A stretch of 35,314 nucleotides of DNA from Candidatus Burkholderia verschuerenii (GTDB lineage Bacteria; Pseudomonadota; Gammaproteobacteria; Burkholderiales; Burkholderiaceae). The translations under genes were made by a program, and so were the position numbers. The stretch spans positions 1 through 35,314 of the forward strand of contig NZ_LFJJ01000035.1 of the NCBI RefSeq assembly GCF_001189365.1, written 5' to 3'. This document shows positions 1-8,864 of this stretch, piece by piece; positions within the stretch are counted from its first letter, which is position 1, and each line of letters begins with the position of its first letter. The notes under the pieces are model-generated. The model did no database searches. It saw nothing but the letters and a program-made list of their open reading frames with translations, and was not told the origin of the DNA.

Positions 1-126
1 CTTCCGTTCGCTGGGCCTGCCGTCGGTCGGTCCAGCGCCGATCAACTGATCCGAACCGCCGTGTACGGACCCGTACGCACGGTGGTGTGGGAGGGGTCGG
101 GCCGCGAGGCCTGCCCCTATCCCGAT
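1..126 (+). mobile_element. 3' end of a group II intron (domains V and VI), cut by the window edge
   Basis: Bases 54-87 fit a 34-nt domain V. The strand 55-63 pairs with 78-86 (nine pairs including one G-U). A 2-nt CG bulge lies at 76-77. An upper stem 64-67/72-75 is closed by a GACC loop. Domain VI follows: 89-103 pairs with 108-123 around a GCGA loop, leaving a bulged A at 119, seven bases before a terminal AT at 125-126. That matches the usual branch-point geometry and the AY 3' end of group II introns. One forward frame stops at 47-49, just before domain V, and may be the end of the intron-encoded reverse transcriptase/maturase; too little is visible to tell. The element runs opposite to engB and ends 27 bases from its stop codon. 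The rest lies left of the window, so completeness and class cannot be judged. Confidence 0.78.
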
Positions 127-152
127 TATGCCGCCCAAGCGCTACGACACGC

Positions 153-815
153 TTATTCCGCGCTGCCTTCCGCCGCCGCTTTGCCCGCTTCTTCGGGGAT
201 CAGCCAGCTTTCGATCAGTTCGTGCGCCTCATCGAGGCCGACGCGCTTTTGCGCCGAGAAAAGCTGCGCGGTCAGCTCGCCGCGATAGCCTGCGTCCGTG
301 TATTCGGCCAGCGATTTCTTCGTCGCGCGCAGGGCGTTGGTCATCTCCTGACGCGTCAATTTGTCGCATTTTGTCAGCAGCGTGTGAATCGGCTTACCGG
401 TCGGCGCGAACCAGTCGATCATGATCCGGTCGAGATCGGTCAGCGGACGGCGCGAATCCATCATCAGGATCATGCCGCGCAATTGCGCGCGGCTTTGCAG
501 ATAGGTGGACAGCAGACGCTGCCAGTGTTCCTTCGCCGCACCCGGCACTTCGGCGTAGCCGTAACCGGGCAAATCGACGAGAAAGCCCGCCGGATCGTCC
601 TTCGGGCCGACTGAGAAGTAGTTGATGTGCTGCGTGCGGCCCGGCGTCTTACTCGCGAAGGCGAGCCGTTTCTGGTTGCAGAGCACGTTGATCGCCGTCG
701 ATTTCCCCGCGTTCGAGCGCCCGCCGAAGGCGATTTCCGGCTGCGGCGTAGGCGGCAGATCGCGCAGATGATTGACGGTCGTGAAGAAGCGGGATTGATG
801 GAGCAGGAATGACAT
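153..815 (-). CDS. engB: Ribosome biogenesis GTPase EngB (YihA/YsxC family)
   Basis: A TRAFAC-class GTPase that in other bacteria supports assembly of the large ribosomal subunit in the cytoplasm. The 220-residue product has all the nucleotide-binding motifs: G1 GRSNAGKST (residues 32-40), G3 DLPG (81-84) followed by YGYA, and G4 TKCD (148-151). The TPGRTQ stretch after G1 is typical of EngB. The frame stays open upstream to 947, but the start at 815 ([10 protein letters not shown]) gives the usual family length and N-terminus; the upstream extension is not family-like. The gene is transcribed towards the left edge, where hemB would be expected in relatives but a group II intron end is seen. 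It looks intact. Confidence 0.93.
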   Translation of the reverse strand: MSFLLHQSRFFTTVNHLRDLPPTPQPEIAFGGRSNAGKSTAINVLCNQKRLAFASKTPGRTQHINYFSVGPKDDPAGFLVDLPGYGYAEVPGAAKEHWQRLLSTYLQSRAQLRGMILMMDSRRPLTDLDRIMIDWFAPTGKPIHTLLTKCDKLTRQEMTNALRATKKSLAEYTDAGYRGELTAQLFSAQKRVGLDEAHELIESWLIPEEAGKAAAEGSAE

Positions 816-1121
816 TGGGCGGGCCGATCGAAAGAGCTGCGAAAACTTATAGCCTTGAGAACCCGGCAAATACTGGGCATGCCCCGACTGGCGTCTTTGC
901 GTGTAGCGGGTTATTGTACAATACGACGGATTTTTAAAGACCCGCATAGGGCAAGCCGGGAAAGAGCCGCAGGCCGACCGATAAAGGAGCGAGACAGTTT
1001 TCGGGGCGCTTAATTGCCCTTAGTCGTGCCCTTTCGTTCGGGTATCTTGCGGTGACGTTGCGGTCGCCGTCGTTTTCTGCAGAACCTCACATTCTCACAA
1101 GACGAAAAACAGGGTACGCGA
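816..1121. promoter_or_regulatory. Divergent intergenic region between engB and the cytochrome c4 gene
   Basis: This 306-base gap should hold promoters in both directions. A perfect 10-bp palindrome ATTGTACAAT lies at 913-922. Read on the minus strand it supplies a -10-like TACAAT for engB, about 98 bases before its ATG, with only a poor -35 (GTCTTT) 17 bases upstream. No convincing promoter for the plus-strand cytochrome gene was found, and no small ORF with a good ribosome binding site. Confidence 0.3.
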
Positions 1122-1796
1122 ATGAACCGACTGTACAGGTCTCTGGTGGTGCTTCGAGCAGCGGCGGCTTTCGGTGCAGGTTTGAGTGGACTAGCGGTAT
1201 CGGTATCAGCAAGTGCGGCGGAGCCCGCGCAGCCGGCCAAGCCGGACGTCACGCGCGGTCAGGCCATCGCGACGCAAGTGTGCGCGGCGTGCCACGGCGC
1301 GGACGGCAACAGCGCCGGCGCGTCGTTTCCCAAGCTGGCGGGTCAGCACGCGGAATACATCGTCAAGCAACTGAAGGATTACAAAACGCAGCCGGGCGCA
1401 AAAGCGCCGGCGCGCAACAATCCGATCATGGCGGGTATCGCGGGCGCGCTGAACGAGCAGGACATGATGAACGTCGCGGCGTACTTCGCGTCGCAGAAGA
1501 CCAAACAGGGCTTCGCGCGCGACAAGAACGACGTCGCGCTCGGGCAGAAGATTTATCGCGGCGGCATCGCGGACAAGGGCGTACCGGCGTGCGCCGCCTG
1601 TCACGGTGCAACCGGCATGGGCATTCCGGTGCAGTATCCGCGGCTGTCGTGGCAGTGGGGCGATTACACCGTGGCTCAGTTGAACGCGTTTGCATCGGGG
1701 CAACGCAACAACAGCGAGCCGATGCACCAGATTTCCTCGCGTCTGAACGAGGCGGAAATGAAAGCGGTAGCGGATTACATCGCCGGATTGCACTAA
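1122..1796 (+). CDS. Cytochrome c4, di-heme periplasmic c-type cytochrome
   Basis: A 224-residue secreted electron carrier with two tandem cytochrome c domains. The first 33 residues look like a Sec signal peptide, probably cleaved after the SASA/AEPA region. Heme attachment motifs CAACH occur at residues 54-58 and 157-161. Met103 (NPIMAGIA) and Met201 (EPMHQIS) are the likely axial ligands. In beta-proteobacteria cytochrome c4 passes electrons from the bc1 complex towards terminal oxidases. It sits directly upstream of resB-ccsB, the machinery that attaches heme to such proteins. A terminator-like structure separates it from resB, so the two may be expressed separately. All ligands are present and the gene looks intact. 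Confidence 0.93.
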   Translation: MNRLYRSLVVLRAAAAFGAGLSGLAVSVSASAAEPAQPAKPDVTRGQAIATQVCAACHGADGNSAGASFPKLAGQHAEYIVKQLKDYKTQPGAKAPARNNPIMAGIAGALNEQDMMNVAAYFASQKTKQGFARDKNDVALGQKIYRGGIADKGVPACAACHGATGMGIPVQYPRLSWQWGDYTVAQLNAFASGQRNNSEPMHQISSRLNEAEMKAVADYIAGLH

Positions 1797-1857
1797 CGCA
1801 TTACGCAGCGTCCAGCGGTTCCTCGGCATGAAATCCGGGAATCGCCCATACTACGAA

Positions 1858-1939
1858 GCCGGTCCAAAGAGACCGGCGCAAAAACAAGAAAAAGGGTGGG
1901 ACGTCGGCCGCAGGGCCGCTTGCGTCTCCACCCTTTTTT
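1858..1939 (+). terminator. Tandem hairpins ending the cytochrome c4 transcript
   Basis: The first hairpin pairs GCCGGTC (1858-1864) with GACCGGC (1871-1877). The second, larger structure pairs AAAAAGGGTGG (from about 1889) with CCACCCTTTTTT (1928-1939) and contains a small inner CGGCC/GGCCG hairpin. The T run at 1934-1939 makes it a good rho-independent terminator. It lies 20 bases before the resB start codon. Confidence 0.7.
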
Positions 1940-1959
1940 GCTGTTCAGCCGGAGTTTGA

Positions 1960-4203
1960 ATGAGCGTCACCACATCGGGAATGCAGTCGAAGTCGAGTCG
2001 CCGCGCCGGGCGTGCTTTCGTGGAACTCGTGAGTTCGATGCGCTTCGCCATCGCGCTGCTGGTTGTGCTGGCGATTGCGAGCATCATCGGCACGGTGCTC
2101 ACGCAGGAAGACCCGTACCCCAACTACGTCAATCAGTTCGGCCCGTTCTGGGCGGACATTTTCCGCGGCGTGAGCCTGTACAACGTGTACAGCGCGTGGT
2201 GGTTCATGCTGATCCTGATCTTCCTCGTAATTTCGGTATCGTTGTGCGTGGTGCGCAATGGCCTGAAGATGATCGCGGACATGAAGAGCTGGAAGGATCG
2301 CGTGCATGAAGGCAGCCTGCGCGCGTTCCATCACAAGGGCGAGTTTCTCGTCGGGGCGGATCGCGCGAAGACCGCCGCGACGCTCGAACGGCTCAGCACG
2401 AAGATGGGTTACCGCTTCGTCACGCGTCAGACGGACAACGGCGCGACGCTGATCGCCGGCAAGCGCGGCGCGATGACCAAGATCGGCTACATCTCGGCGC
2501 ACTTGGCGATCGTCGTGATCTGTATCGGCGGGCTGCTCGACAGCAATCTGCCGATCAAGCTGCAAATGTGGATGTTCAACAAGACGCCGATCAACACCAA
2601 CGCGGTGATCAACGACATTCCGCCAGCGCATCGACTGTCGGTGTCGAATCCGACATTTCGCGGTTACGCGTGGGTGCCGGAAGGGCAGTATGTCGGCACG
2701 GCCATGCTGAATCAGCAGGACGGGACGCTCGTTCAGGATCTGCCGTTCTCCATTCAGCTCAACAAGTTCATCGTCGATTACTACTCGACCGGCATGCCGA
2801 AGCTCTTCGCGAGCGATATCGTCGTGATCGATCACAAGACCGGCGCACGCATTCCGGCGCGCGTCGAGGTGAACAAACCGTTTACCTACGATGGCGTGTC
2901 GATCTACCAATCGTCGTTCCAGGACGGCGGCTCCAAGCTCGAGATGACCGCCTGGCCGATGACCGGCGGCAGCGCGAAAACGGTGCCGTTCAACGGCACG
3001 ATCGGCGGCAACGCGCCGATTAGTCCGCAGATCGTCGGCTCGAAGGGCGAAACCGTCGAATTCACCGATTTCCGCGCGATCAACGTCGAAAACATGACGG
3101 ATGGCAGCGGCATGCCGGACGCGCGCGGCGTCGCGAAGAAGGAAACCTTCCGCGATGCCTTCGACGAACGTCTCGGTTCAGGCGCGAAAACCTCGAAGCC
3201 GACCGATCTGCGCAATATCGGCCCGTCGGTGCAGTACAAGGTGCGCGGCTCGGACGGCCAGGCGCGCGAATACAGCAACTACATGCTGCCGGTCGATGTC
3301 GGCGGTCAGCCGATGTTCCTCGCCGGCATGCGCGTGAGCCCGAACGATCCGTTCCGCTATCTGCGCATTCCCGCCGACGACCAAAGCTCGATCAAGCAGT
3401 GGATGAACCTGCGCGCCGCACTCGAAACGCCCGCGACGCGCGCCGAAGCCGCGCATCGTTTCGCGCTGCGTTCGGTGCCGCAGGAAAACGCCGAACTGCA
3501 GAAGCATCTGGAAGAAAGCGCGAATCGCGTGCTGAATCTGTTCGCGGGCGCCGACAAGCTCGGCGCGGGCGAGAATCCGCAGATCAACGGCGGCTTCCAG
3601 AGCATCGCAATGTTCATCGACAAATCAGTGCCGAAGGGCGAGCAGGAAAAGGCCGCCGGCCTGCTGATGCGCATGCTCGAAGGCGCGATGTGGGACGTCT
3701 GGCAAATCGCGCGCGAACAGAATGGCCAGCCCGACGCGAAGATCGACGAAAAGAACACGGCTTTCGTACAAGCGTCCATCAACGCGCTTTCCGACAGCTT
3801 TCTGTACGGATCTCCCGTCTTCCTGCAACTGGACAGTTTCAAGCAGATTCAGGCGTCGGTATTCCAGTTGACACGCGCGCCGGGTAAAAAAGTGGTGTAT
3901 CTTGGCAGCCTTCTGCTGGTGATCGGCATTTTCTCGATGTTTTACGTACGTGAACGCCGTCTCTGGTTCTGGCTCAAAGATAACGGGCAGGGCGGCGCAA
4001 GCGTGTTGATGGCGATGTCCACCGCCCGCCGCACCTACGATTTCGAGAAGGAATTCGTGCGTACCCGCGCGCAAATCGGCGCCGCGCTCGGCGCGAAGCC
4101 GCTCGACGCCGCCGATGCCGATGCCGATGCCGATGCATCATCGAGCGCGACCCACGCGTCCTCGCAATCCGAAGCCGAAAGCTCGGAAGTTTCAACACGG
4201 TAA
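1960..4203 (+). CDS. resB: Cytochrome c biogenesis protein ResB (System II, CcsA/CcsB heme lyase partner)
   Basis: ResB forms a membrane complex with CcsB that moves heme across the inner membrane and ligates it to CXXCH motifs of apocytochromes. The 747-residue product has the expected layout: two N-terminal membrane segments (about 27-48 and 83-104), a third at about 178-199 (IGYISAHLAIVVICIGGLLD), a large periplasmic region, and a last segment near residue 645 (VVYLGSLLLVIGIFSMFYV) followed by a basic cytoplasmic tail. The extreme C-terminus is low complexity: an Ala-Asp repeat and then Ser/Glu-rich residues. ccsB follows after four bases. The ATG at 1960 has only a modest upstream GGAG, but the next residues fit relatives. 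Confidence 0.95.
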   Translation: MSVTTSGMQSKSSRRAGRAFVELVSSMRFAIALLVVLAIASIIGTVLTQEDPYPNYVNQFGPFWADIFRGVSLYNVYSAWWFMLILIFLVISVSLCVVRNGLKMIADMKSWKDRVHEGSLRAFHHKGEFLVGADRAKTAATLERLSTKMGYRFVTRQTDNGATLIAGKRGAMTKIGYISAHLAIVVICIGGLLDSNLPIKLQMWMFNKTPINTNAVINDIPPAHRLSVSNPTFRGYAWVPEGQYVGTAMLNQQDGTLVQDLPFSIQLNKFIVDYYSTGMPKLFASDIVVIDHKTGARIPARVEVNKPFTYDGVSIYQSSFQDGGSKLEMTAWPMTGGSAKTVPFNGTIGGNAPISPQIVGSKGETVEFTDFRAINVENMTDGSGMPDARGVAKKETFRDAFDERLGSGAKTSKPTDLRNIGPSVQYKVRGSDGQAREYSNYMLPVDVGGQPMFLAGMRVSPNDPFRYLRIPADDQSSIKQWMNLRAALETPATRAEAAHRFALRSVPQENAELQKHLEESANRVLNLFAGADKLGAGENPQINGGFQSIAMFIDKSVPKGEQEKAAGLLMRMLEGAMWDVWQIAREQNGQPDAKIDEKNTAFVQASINALSDSFLYGSPVFLQLDSFKQIQASVFQLTRAPGKKVVYLGSLLLVIGIFSMFYVRERRLWFWLKDNGQGGASVLMAMSTARRTYDFEKEFVRTRAQIGAALGAKPLDAADADADADASSSATHASSQSEAESSEVSTR
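4111..4134 (+). repeat. Four perfect copies of a 6-bp repeat (GCCGAT) inside resB
   Basis: GCCGAT is repeated four times without interruption, encoding (Ala-Asp)4 near the C-terminus of ResB. Unit length is a multiple of three, so copy-number change would alter only tail length and not the frame. Confidence 0.95.
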
Positions 4204-4207
4204 GATC

Positions 4208-5404
4208 ATGGACCTCACACAAACCTCCTCCCACGCACCTGCCAAGACGGGGCTTTCCGCGTCGGGGCTTCCCGATGTCGCCGAGTTCGACGATCGTCCG
4301 TTTCTGCGCAGGCTGACGCCGATCGACTGGCTGTTCGCCATCGCGATGGGCGCGGGCTTCGCGCTGAACCGCTATCACGCGCACATGGACGTGTACGACA
4401 TGTCGGTGCTGGTCGCCGCCGTGCCGACCTTCACCGTGCTCGGCTGGCGCTGGAAGCCGGTGCGTCTGCTGATCGCGATGATCGCGATCATGGCGCTGTT
4501 CTCGATCCAGCTCTATCAGGGCGATCTCGCGCGCGCCGACACCAATTTCTTCCTCAAATACTTCCTGTCGAGCCAGTCCGCGATTCTGTGGATGAGTTCG
4601 CTGTTCGTACTCGCCACGCTGTTCTACTGGATCGGCCTGGTCTCGCGATCGCAGACGGGTGGCGCGATCGGCTCGCGCATGACGTGGTTCGCGGTGCAGA
4701 TGGGCTTCACCGGCATGATGGTGCGCTGGTACGAGTCGTATCTGATCGGTACGGACGTCGGACACATTCCCATCTCCAACCTGTACGAAGTGTTCGTACT
4801 GTTCTGCCTGATTACCGCACTGTTCTATCTCTATTACGAACAGCATTACGCGACGCGTTCGATGGGCGCGTTCGTGCTGCTGGTGATCAGCGCGGCCGTC
4901 GGCTTCCTGATGTGGTATTCGATCGCACGCGATGCGCAGCAGATTCAGCCGCTCGTGCCCGCGCTGCAAAGCTGGTGGATGAAGATTCACGTGCCGGCGA
5001 ACTTCATCGGTTACGGCAGCTTCGCGCTGTCGGCAATGGTCTCGGTCGCGTATCTCGCGAAGCAGCGCGGCTTCCTGGCCGATCGCCTGCCGTCGCTCGA
5101 AGTGCTCGACGACGTGATGTACAAGTCGATCGCGGTCGGCTTCGCGTTCTTCACCATCGCGACGATTCTCGGAGCGCTGTGGGCGGCGGAAGCGTGGGGC
5201 GGTTACTGGAGCTGGGACCCGAAGGAAACGTGGGCGCTGATCGTCTGGCTGAATTATGCGGCGTGGCTGCATATGCGCCTGATGAAGGGCCTGCGCGGCG
5301 CGGCTGCCGCCTGGTGGGCGCTGACCGGCCTCGTCGTCACGACGTTCGCGTTCCTCGGCGTGAACATGTTCCTGTCCGGTTTGCACAGCTACGGCAAGCT
5401 CTGA
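4208..5404 (+). CDS. ccsB: Cytochrome c biogenesis protein CcsB/CcsA (System II heme handling protein)
   Basis: A polytopic inner-membrane protein of 398 residues that works with ResB to present heme for covalent attachment to c-type cytochromes. The periplasmic tryptophan-rich WWD signature is present at residues 330-337 (WGGYWSWD). Conserved histidines flank it: His261 (KIHVPANF), His355 and the C-terminal His393 (GLHSYG). Six to eight membrane segments are visible. The ATG at 4208 was chosen over an in-frame ATG at 4115, which lies inside resB and would add a Met-Pro-rich stretch unlike the family. The start is four bases after the resB stop, so the genes are translationally coupled, and a strong terminator follows. 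Confidence 0.95.
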   Translation: MDLTQTSSHAPAKTGLSASGLPDVAEFDDRPFLRRLTPIDWLFAIAMGAGFALNRYHAHMDVYDMSVLVAAVPTFTVLGWRWKPVRLLIAMIAIMALFSIQLYQGDLARADTNFFLKYFLSSQSAILWMSSLFVLATLFYWIGLVSRSQTGGAIGSRMTWFAVQMGFTGMMVRWYESYLIGTDVGHIPISNLYEVFVLFCLITALFYLYYEQHYATRSMGAFVLLVISAAVGFLMWYSIARDAQQIQPLVPALQSWWMKIHVPANFIGYGSFALSAMVSVAYLAKQRGFLADRLPSLEVLDDVMYKSIAVGFAFFTIATILGALWAAEAWGGYWSWDPKETWALIVWLNYAAWLHMRLMKGLRGAAAAWWALTGLVVTTFAFLGVNMFLSGLHSYGKL

Positions 5405-5423
5405 TTCGCCGCGTCATCGAACG

Positions 5424-5459
5424 AAAAAACCGCCATGCTTCGCGCTGGCGGTTTTTTTT
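5424..5459 (+). terminator. Rho-independent terminator after ccsB
   Basis: AAAAAACCGCCA pairs with TGGCGGTTTTTT around a roughly 10-base loop, with eight Ts at the end. It closes the resB-ccsB unit. Confidence 0.93.
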
Positions 5460-5535
5460 CGCTTCAGACTGGAATAGTGGCATCCAAACTGCTGTTTGAC
5501 CGTATAAGACTTCATGCGATTCGAAGGGACGAAAC

Positions 5536-6525
5536 ATGTGGATCAGACGTAACCGCGCGCTGTATGGCGATGACATCGCGAGTCACGAAATCACGCCACG
5601 CGACGTGTTCGAGAACCGGCGGCGCGCGCTGCGTTCGATCGGCGCGCTCGCCGCGACGGGACTCGCCGGCACGAGCGGCCTCGCGCACGCGACGCTGACC
5701 TCGCCCGATGCGAAAGCCAAAAAGCTCGCCGCCGCGACCAACGCGAAATTCGTCGCGCAGGACAAGCCGACGCCGTTCAAGGACATCACGAGCTACAACA
5801 ACTACTACGAGTTCGGCACCGACAAGGGCGATCCCGTCGAGCACGCGGGCACGCTGCGTCCGCGTCCGTGGAAAGTGTCGGTGGAAGGCGCGATCAAGAA
5901 CCCGAAGGTCTACGACATCGACGAATTGCTCAAGCTCGCGCCGCTCGAAGAGCGCGTGTACCGGCTGCGCTGCGTCGAAGGCTGGTCGATGGTGATTCCG
6001 TGGATCGGAGTGTCGCTGTCCGAGTTGATCAAGCGCGCGGAACCGACGGGCAACGCCAAGTACGTGCAATTCATCACGCTCGCGGATCCGTCGCAGATGC
6101 CCGGCTTGTCCACGCCGATTCTCGACTGGCCGTATTCCGAAGACCTGCGCATGGACGAGGCGATGAATCCGCTGACGCTGCTTACGGTCGGGTTGTACGG
6201 CGAAGTGCTGCCGAACCAGAATGGCGCGCCGGTGCGCGTCGTCGTGCCGTGGAAGTACGGCTTCAAGAGCGCGAAGTCGCTGGTGAAAATCCGCTTCGTC
6301 GAGAAGCAGCCGCCGACAAGCTGGAACACTTACGCGCCGACCGAATACGGCTTCTATTCGAACGTGAATCCGAATGTCGATCATCCGCGTTGGAGTCAGG
6401 CGACGGAGCGGCGTATCGGCGAGGACGGTTTTTTCACGCCCAAGCGCAAGACGCTGATGTTCAACGGCTACGGCGATCAGGTCGCGTCGCTGTACGCGGG
6501 CATGGACCTGAAGAAGAACTTCTAG
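5536..6525 (+). CDS. msrP: Protein-methionine-sulfoxide reductase catalytic subunit MsrP (YedY)
   Basis: A periplasmic molybdopterin enzyme that repairs oxidised methionines in envelope proteins, receiving electrons from MsrQ. The 329-residue product has a Tat-type N-terminus, with an arginine run (NRRRALRS, residues 27-34) followed by a short hydrophobic stretch ending near SGLAHA. It then has the sulfite-oxidase-like fold. Cys146 in LRCVEGWSM is the expected molybdenum ligand. The N-terminal [13 protein letters not shown] and [15 protein letters not shown] blocks are typical of the family. A GGGA ribosome binding site lies just before the ATG. msrQ follows four bases after the stop, indicating one transcript. 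Confidence 0.95.
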   Translation: MWIRRNRALYGDDIASHEITPRDVFENRRRALRSIGALAATGLAGTSGLAHATLTSPDAKAKKLAAATNAKFVAQDKPTPFKDITSYNNYYEFGTDKGDPVEHAGTLRPRPWKVSVEGAIKNPKVYDIDELLKLAPLEERVYRLRCVEGWSMVIPWIGVSLSELIKRAEPTGNAKYVQFITLADPSQMPGLSTPILDWPYSEDLRMDEAMNPLTLLTVGLYGEVLPNQNGAPVRVVVPWKYGFKSAKSLVKIRFVEKQPPTSWNTYAPTEYGFYSNVNPNVDHPRWSQATERRIGEDGFFTPKRKTLMFNGYGDQVASLYAGMDLKKNF

Positions 6526-6529
6526 CGCG

Positions 6530-7180
6530 ATGTCGTCCGCTTCTCAGCTCAAAAGCGCGCGCGTCGCGACGGGGCCGCGTTGGGTCGTGCCGGCGAAGGT
6601 TGTCGTCTTTATCGCGATGCTGTATCCGCTCGCGCGCATCGTGCTGCTCGGCGTGACGGGCGGACTCGGCGCGAATCCGATCGAGTTCATCGCGCGCTCG
6701 ACCGGACTCTGGACGCTGGTCTATCTGTGCATCACGCTCGCGATCACGCCCGTGCGACGGCTCACCGGCGTCACGGCGCTCGCGCGTTTCCGGCGCATGA
6801 TCGGCCTGTATGCGTTCTTCTTCGCCGTGCTGCATTTCACGACCTACATCTGGTTCGACAAGTGGTTCGATGTCGCCGCGATGTTGAAGGATATCGGCAA
6901 GCGGCCGTTCATCACGGCCGGATTCGCGGCGTTCGTGCTGCTGATTCCGTTGGCCGTGACATTGCCGAAAGCGATGGTGCGCAAGCTCGGCCGCCGCTGG
7001 CAGACGCTGCATCGGACGATCTATCTGATCGCCACGCTCGCCATCCTCCATTTCTGGTGGATAAAAGCGGGCAAGCACGATCTCGCGTTGCCGAAGATTT
7101 ACGGCGCGATCGTGATCGTGCTGCTGGGTTGGCGCGTGATTACGTGGCTTCGAACGCGCGCGTCGCGGCGGCGCGCATAA
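6530..7180 (+). CDS. msrQ: Heme-binding membrane subunit MsrQ (YedZ) of the MsrPQ system
   Basis: An inner-membrane heme protein of 216 residues that takes electrons from the quinone pool or a flavin reductase and passes them to periplasmic MsrP. Several membrane segments belong to the ferric-reductase-like fold. His102 (AVLHFTTY), His161 (TLHRTIYL) and His174 (ILHFWW) are the likely heme ligands. Only four bases separate it from msrP. The tail is Arg-rich (RTRASRRRA). The size matches the family and nothing is missing. Confidence 0.94.
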   Translation: MSSASQLKSARVATGPRWVVPAKVVVFIAMLYPLARIVLLGVTGGLGANPIEFIARSTGLWTLVYLCITLAITPVRRLTGVTALARFRRMIGLYAFFFAVLHFTTYIWFDKWFDVAAMLKDIGKRPFITAGFAAFVLLIPLAVTLPKAMVRKLGRRWQTLHRTIYLIATLAILHFWWIKAGKHDLALPKIYGAIVIVLLGWRVITWLRTRASRRRA

Positions 7181-7215
7181 AAAAGCGATGCCTCTTTCGA
7201 AGGCATCGCTTTTTC
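7179..7215. terminator. Bidirectional terminator between msrQ and lysA
   Basis: AAAAAAGCGATGCC pairs with GGCATCGCTTTTT around a TCTTTCGA loop. Both arms are A- or T-rich, so it can end the converging msrPQ (+) and lysA (-) transcripts. The hairpin starts at the msrQ stop codon. Confidence 0.92.
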
Positions 7216-7232
7216 ATTGAGCGGATGACGCG

Positions 7233-8507
7233 TCAGCTCGGCAGAACCGATTCGCCCGCGAACAACTGCTTCACTTCCTCACGCTCGCGCACGACATGCG
7301 CGCGATCGCCGTCGACCATGATTTCGGCCGGGCGCGGACGCGTGTTGTAGTTCGAGCTCATCGCGAAGGCGTACGCGCCCGCCGAGCAGATCGCGAGCAC
7401 GTCGCCTTGCTCGATTGCGAGCGCGCGATCGCGCCCGAGCCAGTCGCCGCTTTCGCACACCGGACCGACGACATCGTAAGTCTGCGCCTTCGCGCCATCG
7501 CGCTGCGTGACCGGCACGATGCGATGAAACGCCTGATACATCGCGGGACGCGCGAGATCGTTCATGCCGGCATCGACGATGGCGAAGTTCTTTTCCTCGC
7601 CCGGCTTCAGATACTCGACGCGCGTCAGCAGCACGCCCGCATTGCCGACCAGCGAGCGGCCCGGCTCGAAATAGACTTCGCGCTCGCCGTGGCCGCGCTT
7701 CTCGATGTGATCGAGCAGCGTCGTGACGAATTGGCCGATATCCGGCGGCGTTTCGTCGTCGTAGGTGATACCGAGACCGCCGCCGACATCGACGTGACGA
7801 ATGCGCATGCCATCGGCTTCGATCTGTTCGACGAGATCGAGCACCTTGTCGAGCGCGTCGAGATACGGACTGATTTCGGTGATCTGCGAACCGATATGAC
7901 AATCGATGCCGATCACTTCGAGGTTCGGCATGGCGCCCGCCGCGCGGTACGTCGCGCGCGCGTCCTTGAACGCGACGCCGAACTTGTTCGACTTGAGGCC
8001 AGTGGAAATGTACGGATGCGTTTTCGCGTCGACGTCGGGATTCACGCGCAGCGACACCGGCGCGCGCTTGCCCAGCGACTGCGCGACTTCGTTCAGCGCA
8101 TGCAGTTCGGGAATCGACTCGACGTTGAAGCATTTCACGCCGATTTCTAGTGCCTCGCGCATCTCCGCGACCGACTTGCCGACGCCCGAAAACACCGTGT
8201 CTTCGGCCTTGCCGCCCGCCGCGATCACGCGCGCCAGTTCGCCCGCCGACACGATATCGAAGCCCGCGCCCATGCGCGCGAACAGGTTGATCACCGCGAG
8301 ATTGCTGTTGGCCTTGATCGCGGCGTGAATCTTCGCGCGACGACCGGCGCATGCATCGGCGTAAGCGCGGTAGGCACGGGTCAGCGCATCGCGCGAATAG
8401 ACGTAGAGCGGCATGCCGAATTGATCCGCGAGCGTCGCGGCGGAAACGCCTTCGGCGTGCAGCACGCCGTCGACATAGTGGAATGCGGAATCGTTCATGC
8501 GTGACAT
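7233..8507 (-). CDS. lysA: Diaminopimelate decarboxylase LysA
   Basis: A PLP enzyme of 424 residues that converts meso-diaminopimelate to L-lysine, the last step of the pathway. Key features are the PLP lysine Lys65 (HAAIKANSN), His204 (CHIGSQ), the glycine loop at 242-244 (VGGGLG), EPGR at 281-284 and the active-site Cys351 (VGPVCESGD). The start is uncertain: ATG at 8507 (MSRMNDSAF) and ATG at 8498 (MNDSAF) are both possible, and neither has a clear ribosome binding site. It lies 49 bases downstream of lptM on the same strand and is probably cotranscribed with it. The gene is intact. Confidence 0.95.
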   Translation of the reverse strand: MSRMNDSAFHYVDGVLHAEGVSAATLADQFGMPLYVYSRDALTRAYRAYADACAGRRAKIHAAIKANSNLAVINLFARMGAGFDIVSAGELARVIAAGGKAEDTVFSGVGKSVAEMREALEIGVKCFNVESIPELHALNEVAQSLGKRAPVSLRVNPDVDAKTHPYISTGLKSNKFGVAFKDARATYRAAGAMPNLEVIGIDCHIGSQITEISPYLDALDKVLDLVEQIEADGMRIRHVDVGGGLGITYDDETPPDIGQFVTTLLDHIEKRGHGEREVYFEPGRSLVGNAGVLLTRVEYLKPGEEKNFAIVDAGMNDLARPAMYQAFHRIVPVTQRDGAKAQTYDVVGPVCESGDWLGRDRALAIEQGDVLAICSAGAYAFAMSSNYNTRPRPAEIMVDGDRAHVVREREEVKQLFAGESVLPS

Positions 8508-8556
8508 CGAAAGTGCGCGCGGGATGCGCGTGGGACGAAGCGGATGACTTAGCGGA

Positions 8557-8817
8557 TTACTCGGCGGACTTCGGCGCCGATTTCAGGTCCGTTTTCGGCG
8601 CGAGTTGCAGAGGCTGACCGGATGTTTCGGGCACTTCGCCGCTCGGAGCGGAACGCGAAGGCGGCGTATCCTGAAGGTCCGCGGGACGTTGCGGCATGGG
8701 CGGCGGCGAGGGCAAGTAAAGCGGACCGCGTTGCCCGCAGCCACCGAGCGCGAGCAGCGTCGCGGCACTCACACTCAAAGCCGCTACAATCGCGCTCATC
8801 CTGAAAACGACTCGCAT
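8557..8817 (-). CDS. lptM: Small lipoprotein LptM (YifL-like), LPS translocon maturation factor
   Basis: An 86-residue outer-membrane lipoprotein. A signal peptide ends in the lipobox LALGGC with lipidated Cys27, followed at once by GQRGPLYLP, the hallmark of the LptM/YifL family. The rest is Pro-, Ser- and Lys-rich and probably unstructured. In E. coli LptM helps LptD fold and form the right disulfides in the LPS export translocon. The position upstream of lysA and divergent from cyaY is common in proteobacteria. A second in-frame ATG (8799) would still leave a good signal peptide, so the exact start is not certain. Confidence 0.88.
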   Translation of the reverse strand: MRVVFRMSAIVAALSVSAATLLALGGCGQRGPLYLPSPPPMPQRPADLQDTPPSRSAPSGEVPETSGQPLQLAPKTDLKSAPKSAE

Positions 8818-8864
8818 GACGTCCCTATACCCCGTTTATTCGCGTTTAATCGATGGAGTTTAGC

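Noticed and set aside
87-614. Forward ORFs over engB
   Set aside because: Shadows of the minus-strand GTPase gene, partly covering the intron end.
3974-5386. A long open frame antisense to ccsB, and similarly 13867-15894 antisense to pilO-pilQ
   Set aside because: Arg/His-rich translations without motifs, opposite clearly conserved genes.
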